Part shown: one piece after another, positions 15,148 to 25,126 of the stretch
Layout: every line of letters begins with the position of its first letter
Numbering within the stretch: the stretch's first letter is position 1
NCBI RefSeq assembly: GCF_902498745.1
Contig: NZ_LR701479.1
Location: 66,292-130,291 of the forward strand
DNA length: 64,000 nt
Reading direction: 5' to 3'
DNA from: Erythrobacter sp. EC-HK427
GTDB taxonomy: Bacteria > Pseudomonadota > Alphaproteobacteria > Sphingomonadales > Sphingomonadaceae
Notes under the pieces: model-generated
Told to the model about the DNA's origin: nothing
What the model saw: the letters and a program-made list of their open reading frames with translations, nothing else
Database searches by the model: none
Program-made: the position numbers and the translations under genes

Positions 15148-16377
15148 ATGCGCGAACATGAATTGAGACGGCGGGTTGTATCGGAAATGCACCTGCGCCG
15201 CTGGCCGCCTTTGCAGGTGCCAGGCAAAATCCTGCAATGGGTGCTGGTGGTCGACAAGGAAGAGCGTGACACCGAGATCGACTATCTCGACAAGGTGCTG
15301 CCCGCGCCCACCGACAATCCCAACGCCTCGCACCGCTCAGGGCTCTTCTCCGAAGGCGTACACATTGCGTGGGAACGACATAGCGAAGGCAGCAGCCTGA
15401 CGATCTTTGCTGCCGGCACCGATCCCGATGTCAGCGCGGCGGTGGATTGGGCGCAGTGGCTGCCCGGCCGCATCGTGCGCGCCACCAATCTGACGATGGT
15501 GCGGGACGAGCGTGCGGCCATGCGCCGCCTGCCGAAAATGAGCTTCAAGCCCGAAGAAACCGTCTCCTGCATGATTGGCGGGAAGGCGCGGCTCTGGGCC
15601 GATTTCCGTCTGCAAGGGGACGGGTTCGGGCATCTTCTGATCGCCAGCAACGGCATGGATACGCAGGACTTCACCCGTACCGTGCAGCGCCTGCAAGACC
15701 TTGGCAATTATCGCAACAAGGCACTGCTCGGCCTGCCCGAAGCGCAGGCGAACTGGCCGCGGCTTGATGCCATCGAGGAAGACCTCGCCAAGCTGGCAGA
15801 CCGGCTATGCGCCAATCACGGGCGCGACGATGATCTGATGGAGGAGCTGTCTGCTCTCTCGCTGGAACTCACCACCGTCGCCACGCTCACCGGCTACCGG
15901 ATGAGCGCGACGCGCGCCTACGCGCAGCTGGTGCAGGAACGGCTGGAGGAATTGCAGGTGGAGGCGATCGAGGGCTACGCCTCGCTCAACACCTTCACCA
16001 AGCGCCGCTTCCAGCCCGCCGTGCGGTTCTGCGAAGCACTGGTGGTGCGCGAAGAGCAATTGTCCGAACGCGCCGACCGCTTGGGCAGCCTGCTGCGCGC
16101 GCGGATCGACACGCGGATCGAGAACCAGAATGCAGAACTGATGCGCAGCATGGATCGCTCCAGCCGCCTGCAATTGCGCTTGCAGCAATTGGTGGAAGGC
16201 CTCTCGGTCGTTGCGCTCAGCTATTACCTGCTCGGCCTGGTCAAATGGGGGCTGGAGGGGATTCCCGGCGTCGATGTGAAAACAGTCATCGCTGTGCTGG
16301 TGGTGCCGACCGTGCTCGTGATCTGGGGCGGACTGCGGCTTGCCAAGCGGCAATTGCTCGACGAAGCGCCCGACTAG
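15148..16377 (+). CDS. DUF3422 family membrane protein
   Basis: 409 residues from MREHELRRRVVSEMHLRRWP; GGGGA lies 6-10 bases before this ATG. The bulk is soluble and helical (coiled coil about 230-340), and two hydrophobic segments lie near the C-terminus (VEGLSVVALSYYLLGLVKWG and VIAVLVVPTVLVIWGGLRLA). This is the DUF3422 architecture: a large cytoplasmic domain tethered by a C-terminal hairpin. The biochemical role is not known. Its end overlaps the convergent gene at 16374 by 4 bases. Confidence 0.88.
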   Translation: MREHELRRRVVSEMHLRRWPPLQVPGKILQWVLVVDKEERDTEIDYLDKVLPAPTDNPNASHRSGLFSEGVHIAWERHSEGSSLTIFAAGTDPDVSAAVDWAQWLPGRIVRATNLTMVRDERAAMRRLPKMSFKPEETVSCMIGGKARLWADFRLQGDGFGHLLIASNGMDTQDFTRTVQRLQDLGNYRNKALLGLPEAQANWPRLDAIEEDLAKLADRLCANHGRDDDLMEELSALSLELTTVATLTGYRMSATRAYAQLVQERLEELQVEAIEGYASLNTFTKRRFQPAVRFCEALVVREEQLSERADRLGSLLRARIDTRIENQNAELMRSMDRSSRLQLRLQQLVEGLSVVALSYYLLGLVKWGLEGIPGVDVKTVIAVLVVPTVLVIWGGLRLAKRQLLDEAPD

Positions 16378-16727
16378 AGCGGTTTTCGCGCCATGACGAA
16401 CGTGCCGCCATCGTGCGGCAGTTTCCATGTGCCGGAGATTTCGGTGCCCTCGGCATTGATCATGCCGGAATATTCGACCGCGTTCCTATATTGCTCGCTG
16501 GCGTGCAGATAGGTCTTGGTGAACCGCACCGTTTGGCCTGATAGCGTGCCTTCGATCTCCGCCTTCACGGTGCCGCCATGCGCGACATTATCTTCCATGA
16601 TCAGGCCCGAAATGGCTCCGTCCATCTGGATGATCTTGGCTTTGAACGGAAAGTCCCCGGCATCGGCGGAGGAGGTGTATTGAAAGGCGCCTTCCCACAG
16701 TCCGCGAATGTCGATGGGGTCGGGCAA
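16374..16727 (-). CDS. Small hypothetical protein downstream of crtZ
   Basis: About 117 residues, probably a small beta-barrel: repeating patterns such as GLWEGAFQYTS, ISGLIMEDN, VRFTKTYL and ISGTWKLPHDGGTFVMARK, with no signal peptide. I do not recognise the family. There is no in-frame ATG near the conserved start; TTG at 16727 is my best guess, and a CTG overlapping the crtZ stop is an alternative. The 11-base gap to crtZ suggests cotranscription, but nothing else ties it to carotenoids. Confidence 0.6.
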   Translation of the reverse strand: MPDPIDIRGLWEGAFQYTSSADAGDFPFKAKIIQMDGAISGLIMEDNVAHGGTVKAEIEGTLSGQTVRFTKTYLHASEQYRNAVEYSGMINAEGTEISGTWKLPHDGGTFVMARKPL

Positions 16728-16738
16728 AGGCTGCGCTC

Positions 16739-17257
16739 TCAGCTTCCGGCGCTCTCGCGCACCACGGCAATGCCCGCTTCGCGTTGGCGGCGCAGCTCGG
16801 CCTTGAGCTTGGCGGGATCGCGGGCGAAGAGGAAGCCGAAGCTCACCCCGCCTTCCTTGCCGATGGTGGCGTGATGCAGCTTGTGCGCCTGCACCAGCCG
16901 CTTGGCGTAGCCCTTCTTGGGCACCCATTTGAAATAGCGTTGGTGCACCAGCCCGTCGTGAATCAGCGTATAGATAATGCCATAGCCAAGAATGCCGACG
17001 CCAATCCATGTCGCATTGGGCCAGGCATATTCGCCCATCGCCACCGGCCAGCCCCACATGAAGCACGAAATGCTCATGATCGCGCCAACAACTCCGTATA
17101 AGTCATTCTTTTCGAGGAGATTGTCATGCGGCTCGTGATGGTCGCGGTGCCAGCCCCAGCCCCAACCATGCATGATATATTTGTGGCTCGACCACGCGAC
17201 CATTTCCATGGCCAGAATGGTCACAATGACGATCAGAACGGGGACGAGAATGCTCAT
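16739..17257 (-). CDS. crtZ: Beta-carotene hydroxylase CrtZ
   Basis: 172 residues, membrane-bound di-iron hydroxylase of the fatty acid hydroxylase superfamily. The histidine boxes are clear: HKYIMH (about 25-30), HRDHHEPHD (37-45), HDGLVHQR (about 120-127) and HKLHH (about 145-149). It adds 3-hydroxyl groups to the rings of beta-carotene to make zeaxanthin, the usual yellow xanthophyll of Erythrobacter-type organisms. No other crt gene is in the window. Confidence 0.94.
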   Translation of the reverse strand: MSILVPVLIVIVTILAMEMVAWSSHKYIMHGWGWGWHRDHHEPHDNLLEKNDLYGVVGAIMSISCFMWGWPVAMGEYAWPNATWIGVGILGYGIIYTLIHDGLVHQRYFKWVPKKGYAKRLVQAHKLHHATIGKEGGVSFGFLFARDPAKLKAELRRQREAGIAVVRESAGS

Positions 17258-17301
17258 AGGGTGGTCTATAATCCCGTCACGCCGCGGCGCAAAGGCCGAC
17301 G

Positions 17302-17727
17302 TTAGTCGTCGGTAAACCGCTTCTGCGCCTTGGGCAGGCCGAAATGCGTTTCCGCCACTTCGCGGTCAATCCGTGCAGGGCGCAGCGTTTCGCTATCAAG
17401 GCAGCACCACATGGACTGCACTTCCACGATCACATCCTCGCCGCGCTTGATGACGGTGTTGTAGAAACTGCGCGCACCGGCGATCTTCTCCAGCACGGTT
17501 TCGGCAATCACTTCGTCATTGAGGAAAGCCGGGCGGCGGAAGGTCATTTCGTGCTTCAGCGCGACCCACGCCTTGCTCGCCACTTCCTCTGCCGGAGCCA
17601 GCTTCTGCCAATGTGCCAGCACCACATCCTGCACCCAGTTGAGGTAGCGCGAATTGTTCACGTGCCCCATAAAGTCGATATCTTCGGGAACGATGCGGAT
17701 CGGAATGGAAAATGGCTTGGCTGACAT
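17302..17727 (-). CDS. Acyl-CoA thioesterase (4HBT / YbgC-like)
   Basis: 141 residues, single hot-dog fold. The catalytic stretch EDIDFMGHVNNSRYLNWVQD (about 15-34) matches 4-hydroxybenzoyl-CoA-type thioesterases, and ALKHEMTFRRPAFLNDEV follows on the next strands. It should hydrolyse an acyl-CoA; the substrate cannot be told from sequence. It is divergent from leuC, with 152 bases between them, and 44 bases from crtZ downstream. Confidence 0.85.
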   Translation of the reverse strand: MSAKPFSIPIRIVPEDIDFMGHVNNSRYLNWVQDVVLAHWQKLAPAEEVASKAWVALKHEMTFRRPAFLNDEVIAETVLEKIAGARSFYNTVIKRGEDVIVEVQSMWCCLDSETLRPARIDREVAETHFGLPKAQKRFTDD

Positions 17728-17879
17728 AGGTGTAAACTAGGCGGTAAATCCTAAAATTCCAAGACAGAGCCGCGCGCAAACCGGCGAATTTTTGCGATGC
17801 ATCAAATTCGCAACAATCTTGCGTGAACATCGCCCAAAACTTTCTTGTCAGCGCGCGGCGAGAGGCCTAGCTCGGCCCG

Positions 17880-19313
<1,434 letters not shown>

Positions 19314-19350
19314 TCTTGAAACCAAGGCCAAACAGGCGCATTTCAGCTTT

Positions 19351-19509
19351 ATGACAGACAAGACCAAGAAGGCCGCCATCGCTGCGGCAGGTGCCATCGG
19401 TTCAGCGGCGATTGCTGCGGCGCTGCTCTATGCGAACAAGCGCAGGAAGAAGAACGAGCCAACCCAGCCCGGCCCGATCCCGAGCGGCGAGAAGCCCGAG
19501 ACCGACTGA
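19351..19509 (+). CDS. 52-residue single-pass membrane protein between leuC and leuD
   Basis: [20 protein letters not shown] and on, with one alanine-rich membrane helix (about 8-28), then a basic KRRKKNE stop-transfer segment and a Pro/Glu-rich tail. Its TGA overlaps the leuD ATG by one base (TGATG), so leuD translation is probably coupled to it. Codon use is normal. I do not recognise the family; it may simply ride in the leu operon. Confidence 0.72.
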   Translation: MTDKTKKAAIAAAGAIGSAAIAAALLYANKRRKKNEPTQPGPIPSGEKPETD

Positions 19510-20114
19510 TGGAAAAGCTGCGCGCTGTGGAAGGCCGGGCGATTCCGTTCGGCCGCAAGAATGTCGATACCGACCTCATCATCCCCGCGCGCTGGCTGAA
19601 GACGATCAGCCGCGAGGGTCTGGGAGCAGGCGCGTTCGAAGCGGTGCGTGCGGATGATCCAGCGAACGTGTTCGACAATCCCGAATATACAGGCGCTCCG
19701 ATCCTGATTGCGGGCGACAATTTCGGCTGCGGATCCAGCCGCGAACACGCCGCCTGGGCGTTGCTCGACATGGGCGTGCGCGCGGTGATCGCGCCGAGTT
19801 TCTCGGACATTTTTGCAGGCAACGCCTTTAAGAACGGCATCCTGACCGTCGCATTGCCGCAAGAGGCGGTGGACCGCCTGCTCGAAGTCGCCACAACCGA
19901 TCCGATCAGCATCGATCTGGAAGCGCAGACCGTCACCACGCCGTTCCAGGATCGCTTCACTTTCGAAATCGATTCGTTCCGCAAGCATTGCCTGCTCGAA
20001 GGGCTCGACGAAGTCGGCCTGACACTGGCGCGCGGCGATGCGATCAGCGCCTACGAAGCGACACAGGCAAAGCACCGCCCGTGGCTGGCGCGCGGAACAG
20101 GTGTTGCGGGCTAG
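19509..20114 (+). CDS. leuD: 3-isopropylmalate dehydratase small subunit
   Basis: 201 residues. It carries the swivel-domain motifs [18 protein letters not shown] (about 14-31) and [21 protein letters not shown], and [16 protein letters not shown]. It completes the LeuCD isomerase. The start overlaps the stop of the small upstream gene by one base. Confidence 0.97.
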   Translation: MEKLRAVEGRAIPFGRKNVDTDLIIPARWLKTISREGLGAGAFEAVRADDPANVFDNPEYTGAPILIAGDNFGCGSSREHAAWALLDMGVRAVIAPSFSDIFAGNAFKNGILTVALPQEAVDRLLEVATTDPISIDLEAQTVTTPFQDRFTFEIDSFRKHCLLEGLDEVGLTLARGDAISAYEATQAKHRPWLARGTGVAG

Positions 20115-20137
20115 GCCTGCACCCCCTATTCCGATTG

Positions 20138-20213
20138 CCCTGAGCTTGTCGAAGGGCTGTCCTTCTTTTCGACGCAAGTTAAGAAGAAAGAACAGTCCTT
20201 CGACAAGCTCAGG
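20138..20213. repeat. Interspersed inverted repeat (CCTGAGCTTGTCGAAGG type)
   Basis: CCTGAGCTTGTCGAAGG and its complement CCTTCGACAAGCTCAGG (20197-20213) flank a loop with a second internal pairing (ctgtccttctt with aagaaagaacag). A second complete copy lies at 21231-21311 and a variant half at 55627-55643. It lies between leuD and the next gene and may act as a terminator; no T-run is obvious. Confidence 0.85.
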
Positions 20214-20244
20214 ACATCCGGATTTCTAGAGGAAACGCTTTACC

Positions 20245-20568
20245 ATGACCGATTTCAAAGACCGCGAACGCGCCGAAGAAGCCAAATATGCGATGGACGA
20301 AGAAACCGCGTTCAAAATCGCCGCGCGCCGGAACCGGCTGCTGGGTGAATGGGCCGCTGCTCTGATGAGCCTGACGCCCGAAGAAACCGAAGCCTACAAG
20401 AAGGCCGTCGTGCAGGCCGATTTCGAGGAAGCGGGCGATGAAGATGTCATCCGCAAGGTGCTGGGTGATCTGACACAGGCGGGCACCGAGATTGACGAAG
20501 CCACTGTGCGCGCCAAGCTCGAAGAAATGATGATCGAGGCCAAGCGCCAGTTTATGGCGCAAGGCTAA
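20245..20568 (+). CDS. F1-ATPase inhibitor zeta subunit (DUF1476)
   Basis: 107 residues: MTDFKDRERAEEAKYAMDEE at the start, then KIAARRNRLLGEWAA and ADFEEAGDEDVIRKVLGDL, the DUF1476 signature. In Paracoccus the zeta protein inhibits ATP hydrolysis by F1F0-ATP synthase through its N-terminal helix. GAGGAAA lies before the ATG. It is 4 bases from bolA, so zeta-bolA-grxD forms an operon, a common alphaproteobacterial arrangement. Confidence 0.92.
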   Translation: MTDFKDRERAEEAKYAMDEETAFKIAARRNRLLGEWAAALMSLTPEETEAYKKAVVQADFEEAGDEDVIRKVLGDLTQAGTEIDEATVRAKLEEMMIEAKRQFMAQG

Positions 20569-20572
20569 GTCC

Positions 20573-20806
20573 ATGCCCATGCCCGCAGCCGATATCGCGG
20601 CGCTGATCAAGGCCGCCCTTCCCGACGCGACGATCGAGATGGAAGCGCTCGCCAATGATAACGACCACTGGCTCGCCCGCGTGACCTCGGCCGAGTTCGC
20701 GGGCAAGAGCCGGGTGCAGCAGCACAAGATGGTGTTTGCCGCATTGGGAGAGCGCATGGGCGGGGAACTGCACGCCTTGCAACTCCACACCAGCGTTCCC
20801 AACTGA
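20573..20806 (+). CDS. BolA family protein
   Basis: 77 residues. BolA fold with HWLARVTSAEFAGKSRVQQHK (about 31-51) and a conserved histidine in the RVQQHKMVF helix. BolA proteins form [2Fe-2S]-bridged complexes with monothiol glutaredoxins, and the next gene encodes exactly such a glutaredoxin. ATGs at 20573 and 20579 are both usable. Confidence 0.93.
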   Translation: MPMPAADIAALIKAALPDATIEMEALANDNDHWLARVTSAEFAGKSRVQQHKMVFAALGERMGGELHALQLHTSVPN

Positions 20807-20837
20807 TCTGCAACAGTTAACCAACCGGGTGGGACCA

Positions 20838-21182
20838 GTGACCGATTTGAACACCGAAACCAAAGATCGCCTGACGGGAATCGTCAACAGCGCCGATGTC
20901 GTGCTTTTCATGAAAGGCACCCCGCTTTTCCCGCAATGCGGCTTCTCCAACCGCGCCGTGGCGATCCTCGACCATTGCAATGTCGCCTTCGAAAGCGTCG
21001 ACGTGTTGCAGGACATGGAAGTACGGCAGGGCATCAAGGCCTTCTCCGACTGGCCGACCATTCCGCAACTCTATGTCAAAGGCGAATTCGTCGGCGGCAG
21101 CGACATTATGATGGAAATGTTCGAAGCGGGCGAATTGCAGGCACTGCTGGACGAAAAGCAGGTTGCCAAGGCTGAGGGTTGA
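20838..21182 (+). CDS. grxD: Monothiol glutaredoxin Grx4
   Basis: 114 residues. CGFS active site in KGTPLFPQCGFSNRA (about 34-48), then SDWPTIPQLYVKGEFVGGSD for glutathione binding. It carries and transfers [2Fe-2S] clusters with BolA. I chose GTG at 20838 (GGGTGGGA upstream), since no in-frame ATG lies near the conserved start and earlier codons read through the end of bolA. Confidence 0.93.
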   Translation: MTDLNTETKDRLTGIVNSADVVLFMKGTPLFPQCGFSNRAVAILDHCNVAFESVDVLQDMEVRQGIKAFSDWPTIPQLYVKGEFVGGSDIMMEMFEAGELQALLDEKQVAKAEG

Positions 21183-21230
21183 GATCTCTGCTCAGGTTTG
21201 AGCAAGGTCTACCCTCATAATCCCCGCTCA

Positions 21231-21311
21231 CCCTGAGCTTGTCGAAGGGTCGTCCTTTCTTTTGACCGGGCGCGAGTTCAAAGTGAAAAGCGGTCCTTCG
21301 ACAAGCTCAGG
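21231..21311. repeat. Interspersed inverted repeat, second copy
   Basis: CCTGAGCTTGTCGAAGG (21232-21248) pairs with CCTTCGACAAGCTCAGG (21295-21311); flanking cgctc/gagcg extends the stem after a short bulge. The loop sequence differs from the copy at 20138-20213 although both begin GTCCTTTCTTTT-like, so the two derive from one element type. Confidence 0.85.
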
Positions 21312-21343
21312 ACGAGCGGATCGGGCACGCTGACGGGATTTTC

Positions 21344-22189
21344 ATGCGCACCCTTTACATCACAGCTGCCCTGGCATTTGCCGCCCCCACCACCCTCGCG
21401 GCGCAGGACTTTTCCGCCCAAGAAGCCGCGCAGCGCACCGCTGACGAGATGCTCGCAGTGCAGCAAGCGACCGCGATTGCGCAACGGCAGTTTTCCGGCA
21501 TGGTTTCCGGCAATATCGGCTCCAGCTATCAGGGCGCGATTGCGTTGCCCGGCGCGCAGGATGGCGAATGGCTTGCGATCATTGTGGGCCGACGCGGCGA
21601 CGGGCCGGATGCCGAATATGTCGCGCTGGCCGAATACGAGATTATTGGCGGCGCGCTGGTGTCCGAAGTGATCCACTTATCAGGCGATGCTCCGCTCTTG
21701 GACGGCGTCGTGTCCGCCATGGCGCAGGCACGCAGTTTTGCCCCGCGCGCGGTGTTGGCAACGGGCGCGGCATTGTGCGTGGACGAGGGATCGAACGGAT
21801 CGGTCAACCTATCCACCATCGTCCTGCCCCCGCGCGAGGATGCGAGCTTCGATGCCTATGTCCTCAACGGCCCGATCGAGGAGGGCGCGGTACCATTGGG
21901 CAAGCATTGGCGTGTGTCGTTCGACGAATTCGGCATCAGCGGCGATCCGGAACTGCTCACCGATACCTGCGAAGTGGTGACGTGGACGGACACAACGCCC
22001 GGTCTCGAATTCCTGATCCATATCACCGAACATTCGGGCACCGCGCCCTCGCCTGTGCACATCTTCCTCTCGACCCTCGTGCCGATGGAACTGGGCGTGG
22101 TGACAGGCGAGGTGCTTTGGCCGATAGAAGACGGAACGCTGGGCGCGCCAACCGGATTGCCGGAGGCGGCGCGCGATCTGCCGGAGTAG
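21344..22189 (+). CDS. Secreted protein of unknown function, paralogue of the 3414-4316 protein
   Basis: 281 residues with a signal peptide (MRTLYITAALAFAAPTTLAA, cleavage before QDF). No recognised domain. It shares with the protein encoded at 3414-4316 the same overall order: a GGALVSEV/GSEVVAGG region, two cysteines (ALCVDE, DTCEVV), a central AVPLGKHWRVSFDEFG, and PSPVHIFLS near the C-terminus. Identity is low but the spacing matches. It is 8 bases upstream of the SRAP gene, so they may be cotranscribed. Confidence 0.78.
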   Translation: MRTLYITAALAFAAPTTLAAQDFSAQEAAQRTADEMLAVQQATAIAQRQFSGMVSGNIGSSYQGAIALPGAQDGEWLAIIVGRRGDGPDAEYVALAEYEIIGGALVSEVIHLSGDAPLLDGVVSAMAQARSFAPRAVLATGAALCVDEGSNGSVNLSTIVLPPREDASFDAYVLNGPIEEGAVPLGKHWRVSFDEFGISGDPELLTDTCEVVTWTDTTPGLEFLIHITEHSGTAPSPVHIFLSTLVPMELGVVTGEVLWPIEDGTLGAPTGLPEAARDLPE

Positions 22190-22197
22190 GAAACGCC

Positions 22198-22815
22198 ATG
22201 TGCAACCTCTACAAAATGTCCAAATCGGCGGACGAGGTTGCGCGGTTTTTCTCCGACATCGCACAGGATATGCGCGTTTCACCCGGCGGGAATGCGCCGG
22301 AAATGATCTATCCCGGCTATCCCGGCATGGTGCTGGCCGAAAACACGGTGCAGCCCATGGTGTGGGGCTTCCCGCTCCAGCGCAAGGGCGCGAAGGGGCA
22401 GCCGCTAAAGCCCAAGCCGGTCAACAATGCCCGCACCGACAAGCTCGGCAGCAGTTTCTGGAAGCCGAGCTTCGAAGCGCGCCGTTGCCTGATCCCCGTC
22501 AGCGCCTTTGCCGAGGCCGAAGGGCCGACGGGCGGCAAAACCCGCACCTGGTTTTCTCCTGCAGAAGCGGAGCTGTTCGCCATCGCCGGCTTCTGGCGCG
22601 AGACGGCAGAATGGGGCCGCGGCTACACGATGCTGATGACACAGGCGAATGCGACGGTTCGCGGCGTGCACGACCGGATGCCTGTGATCCTCGCACCCGA
22701 CAACTGGCAGACGTACCTCACCGGTGAGCCGCGCGACGCCTATGCCTTATGCGTGCCCTATGCAGGCACGATGCGGAAAGATGCCACGGACGAACCTTGG
22801 GCGGGCAGGCGCTGA
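22198..22815 (+). CDS. SOS response-associated peptidase (SRAP / YedK / HMCES)
   Basis: 205 residues starting MCNLYKMSKSADEVARFF; Cys2 becomes the N-terminal residue after Met removal and crosslinks to abasic sites in single-stranded DNA. Other active-site motifs: VNNARTDKL (about 77-85), AFAEAEGP with its glutamate, and GVHDRMPVIL with the histidine. It protects replication-stalling abasic sites. The start is fixed by the need for Cys2. No LexA box is obvious upstream, and it follows the secreted protein gene by 8 bases. Confidence 0.93.
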   Translation: MCNLYKMSKSADEVARFFSDIAQDMRVSPGGNAPEMIYPGYPGMVLAENTVQPMVWGFPLQRKGAKGQPLKPKPVNNARTDKLGSSFWKPSFEARRCLIPVSAFAEAEGPTGGKTRTWFSPAEAELFAIAGFWRETAEWGRGYTMLMTQANATVRGVHDRMPVILAPDNWQTYLTGEPRDAYALCVPYAGTMRKDATDEPWAGRR

Positions 22816-23082
22816 TTTCGTTGTAAGGGAGAAGTCGGGGAGGCGGGACCGGGAGACAGGCTTGAGAGCCCTGGCAGTCCCGCCTCTATCGAAGACTTGG
22901 GTATCGCAACTGATATTGCACACAGCGTGCCAGTTTGCGCGAAGCCCGGTTTCCTGCGGGAGACGATGGTTGGCGAGAGGTTAACGGGGTATCGCGGTGT
23001 AAAAAACATCGACACGCCGGAAAAGGTTGCACCGCACGAAGTTCCCTGCATGATAGCGCTATCATGAATCGGGAGAGATAGA

Positions 23083-24156
23083 GTGAGACCCATCAAGCCA
23101 GTACTATCTGTTGCGACCTGCGCACTTCTTGCTGCCTGCGCAACCGCCCCCATGCAGGACGGCGATCCGCGCTATATCGCCCAACCGTTGACCGATGAGA
23201 TCTATACGGCTGACCCTTCGGCGCGCGTTTGGGATGATGGCCGCATCTACATTTATGCCAGTCACGACGAGGAAGTGCCGCAAGAGCTTTATGGTACAGC
23301 CGATGCCTTTGACATGCGCGACTATCAGGTGCTGTCTATGGATCGGCCCGGTGGGCCTGTTACCGTTCATTCACCCGCTCTCGATGTCGCGCAAGTGCCG
23401 TGGGCAGAGCGCCAGATGTGGGCACCCGATGCCGCCTTTCGCAATGGTACCTATTACCTGTATTTCCCCGCAAAGGATGCAGAGGGCATTTTCCGCATCG
23501 GCGTGGCGACTTCGCAATCGCCCACGGGCCCGTTCACCCCGCAAGCAGAACCCATTGCCGGCAGCTATTCGATCGATCCCGGCATTTTGCGCGACCGTGA
23601 CGGAGAACATTACATGTATCTGGGCGGCATCTGGGGCGGCCAGCTACAACGTTGGCAGGACGGCACCTACGATGCTGACGGGGCCGAGAATGACCCGACA
23701 CCGCCCGGCGACCCGGCAATTGCCCCGATGGTCGCGCGGATGGCGCCCGACATGCTGCAATTCGCAGAGCCTTTGCGCCCGGTCCGGATTCTCGACGAGA
23801 ATGGTGACCCGCTGGTTGCCGGCGACCTTGATCGTCGCTTCTTTGAAGGCGCGTGGGTATTCCGGCGCGGTGACACCTACTATCTTACGTACTCGACTGG
23901 TGAGACGCACTATCTCGTCTACGCAACAGGCGATTCGCCATACGGTCCGTTCACCTATCGTGGCCGCATTCTCGAACCGGTAGAGGGGTGGACGACCCAT
24001 CACTCGATCACAGAGATCGACGGTCAGTGGTGGCTGTTCTACCACGATACCCAGCTATCGGGGCTGACCCATTTGCGAAATGTAAAGATGACGCCGCTCA
24101 CCTTCCGGGAGGATGGGAGCATTGAGACGATCAATCCGATGACGGACGTCGAATAG
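23083..24156 (+). CDS. Glycoside hydrolase family 43 lipoprotein
   Basis: 357 residues with a lipoprotein signal (LSVATCALLAACA, lipobox LAAC). Five-bladed propeller of GH43/62: catalytic base in IYTADPSARVWDDGRIYIYA, the pKa-modulating Asp in SYSIDPGILRD, and the acid Glu in FFEGAWVFRR. Such enzymes cut arabinose- or xylose-containing side chains. GTG start preceded by GGGAGAG. Codon use is less GC-biased than its neighbours, and no other glycan gene is nearby, so it may be a late arrival. It ends at a clear terminator. Confidence 0.88.
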   Translation: MRPIKPVLSVATCALLAACATAPMQDGDPRYIAQPLTDEIYTADPSARVWDDGRIYIYASHDEEVPQELYGTADAFDMRDYQVLSMDRPGGPVTVHSPALDVAQVPWAERQMWAPDAAFRNGTYYLYFPAKDAEGIFRIGVATSQSPTGPFTPQAEPIAGSYSIDPGILRDRDGEHYMYLGGIWGGQLQRWQDGTYDADGAENDPTPPGDPAIAPMVARMAPDMLQFAEPLRPVRILDENGDPLVAGDLDRRFFEGAWVFRRGDTYYLTYSTGETHYLVYATGDSPYGPFTYRGRILEPVEGWTTHHSITEIDGQWWLFYHDTQLSGLTHLRNVKMTPLTFREDGSIETINPMTDVE

Positions 24157-24192
24157 CGGCTGCAAGATTACTTTTGGCTATCAACATCGGGA

Positions 24193-24215
24193 GGCAGGCC
24201 AAAAGCCTGCCTTTT
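24193..24215 (+). terminator. Rho-independent terminator after the GH43 gene
   Basis: GGCAGGC (24193-24199) pairs with GCCTGCC (24205-24211) around a CAAAA loop and is followed by TTTTCCC, 37 bases after the stop codon. Confidence 0.88.
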
Positions 24216-24221
24216 CCCGTT

Positions 24222-24298
24222 TGGCGCGCCCGGCAGGACTCGAACCTGCTGCCTCAAGATTAGAAGTCTCGCGCTCTATCCAGATGAGCTACGGGCGC
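24222..24298 (-). tRNA. tRNA-Arg (TCT)
   Basis: A 77-base cloverleaf on the minus strand: acceptor GCGCCCG with CGGGCGC, anticodon loop CTTCTAA with anticodon TCT (reads AGA), T-arm GGTTCGAGTCC, encoded CCA. It stands alone between convergent and divergent genes. Confidence 0.95.
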
Positions 24299-24357
24299 GC
24301 GCTGCCTGCCCGAATAGCGATGTTTGCGGCCCACGCAAATGGGGATACACAGGCGCG

Positions 24358-25116
24358 ATGAGCGAGCATCCCCAACAAACCGTCAGGCAACTCGAAGGCG
24401 ACGCGCTGCGCAGCGCCTCCTTCCGCTATTTCCCCTATGTGATGGCGGCCTTCGTTGCGATCCTGCTGCTCAGCAATATCATCGGCGCGGCCAAGCCGAG
24501 CTATGTCACGCTGCCGGGTGGCACGCAGTGGGCGTTTGGTGCGGGCGTATTGTTCTTCCCGATCAGCTACATCATCGGCGATGTGCTGACCGAGGTGTAT
24601 GGCTACGCCAATGCCCGCCGCGTGATCTGGACGGGGTTTGTTGCGCTCATCTTCATGGCGTTCATGGCGTGGGTCGTCGTCGCGCTGCCGCCGGCCGAGG
24701 GCTGGCCGGGGCAGGAGGCTTACGAATTCGTCTTCGGCAACAGCTGGCGCATCGTGCTCGCCAGCATCGTCGCCTTCTGGGCGGGGGAATTTGCCAATTC
24801 CATCGTCATGGCGAAGATGAAGATCTGGACGAAGGGGAAGATGCTGTGGAGCCGCACAATCGGTTCAACCTTTGTCGGCCAGGGCATTGACAGCCTGATT
24901 TTCTATCCGCTGGCCTTTTACGGGCTGGCCGGGTGGCCCATCGAACAATTGTGGCAGGTCGTGCTGTCGCAGTGGCTCATCAAGACGGGGTGGGAAGCGC
25001 TCCTCACCCCGGTGACCTATCAGGTGGTCGGTTTCCTCAAGCGCCGCGAGGGCGTGGAGGTGTTCGATACCGACACCGATTTCTCGCCCTTCGGCGGCAG
25101 CGGCGCTGGCCGTTGA
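24358..25116 (+). CDS. yhhQ: Queuosine precursor transporter (YhhQ family)
   Basis: 252 residues, about six membrane helices. Family motifs: SNIIGAAK (about 39-46), FFPISYIIGDVLTEVYGYA (62-80), FWAGEFANSIVMAKMK (about 141-156) and GQGIDSLIFYPLAF. YhhQ/QPTR proteins import preQ0/preQ1 for queuosine in tRNA. queF, the enzyme reducing preQ0 to preQ1, is at 58525-58989, so both salvage and synthesis appear present. Confidence 0.92.
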   Translation: MSEHPQQTVRQLEGDALRSASFRYFPYVMAAFVAILLLSNIIGAAKPSYVTLPGGTQWAFGAGVLFFPISYIIGDVLTEVYGYANARRVIWTGFVALIFMAFMAWVVVALPPAEGWPGQEAYEFVFGNSWRIVLASIVAFWAGEFANSIVMAKMKIWTKGKMLWSRTIGSTFVGQGIDSLIFYPLAFYGLAGWPIEQLWQVVLSQWLIKTGWEALLTPVTYQVVGFLKRREGVEVFDTDTDFSPFGGSGAGR

Positions 25117-25126
25117 GCGCGCGCGC

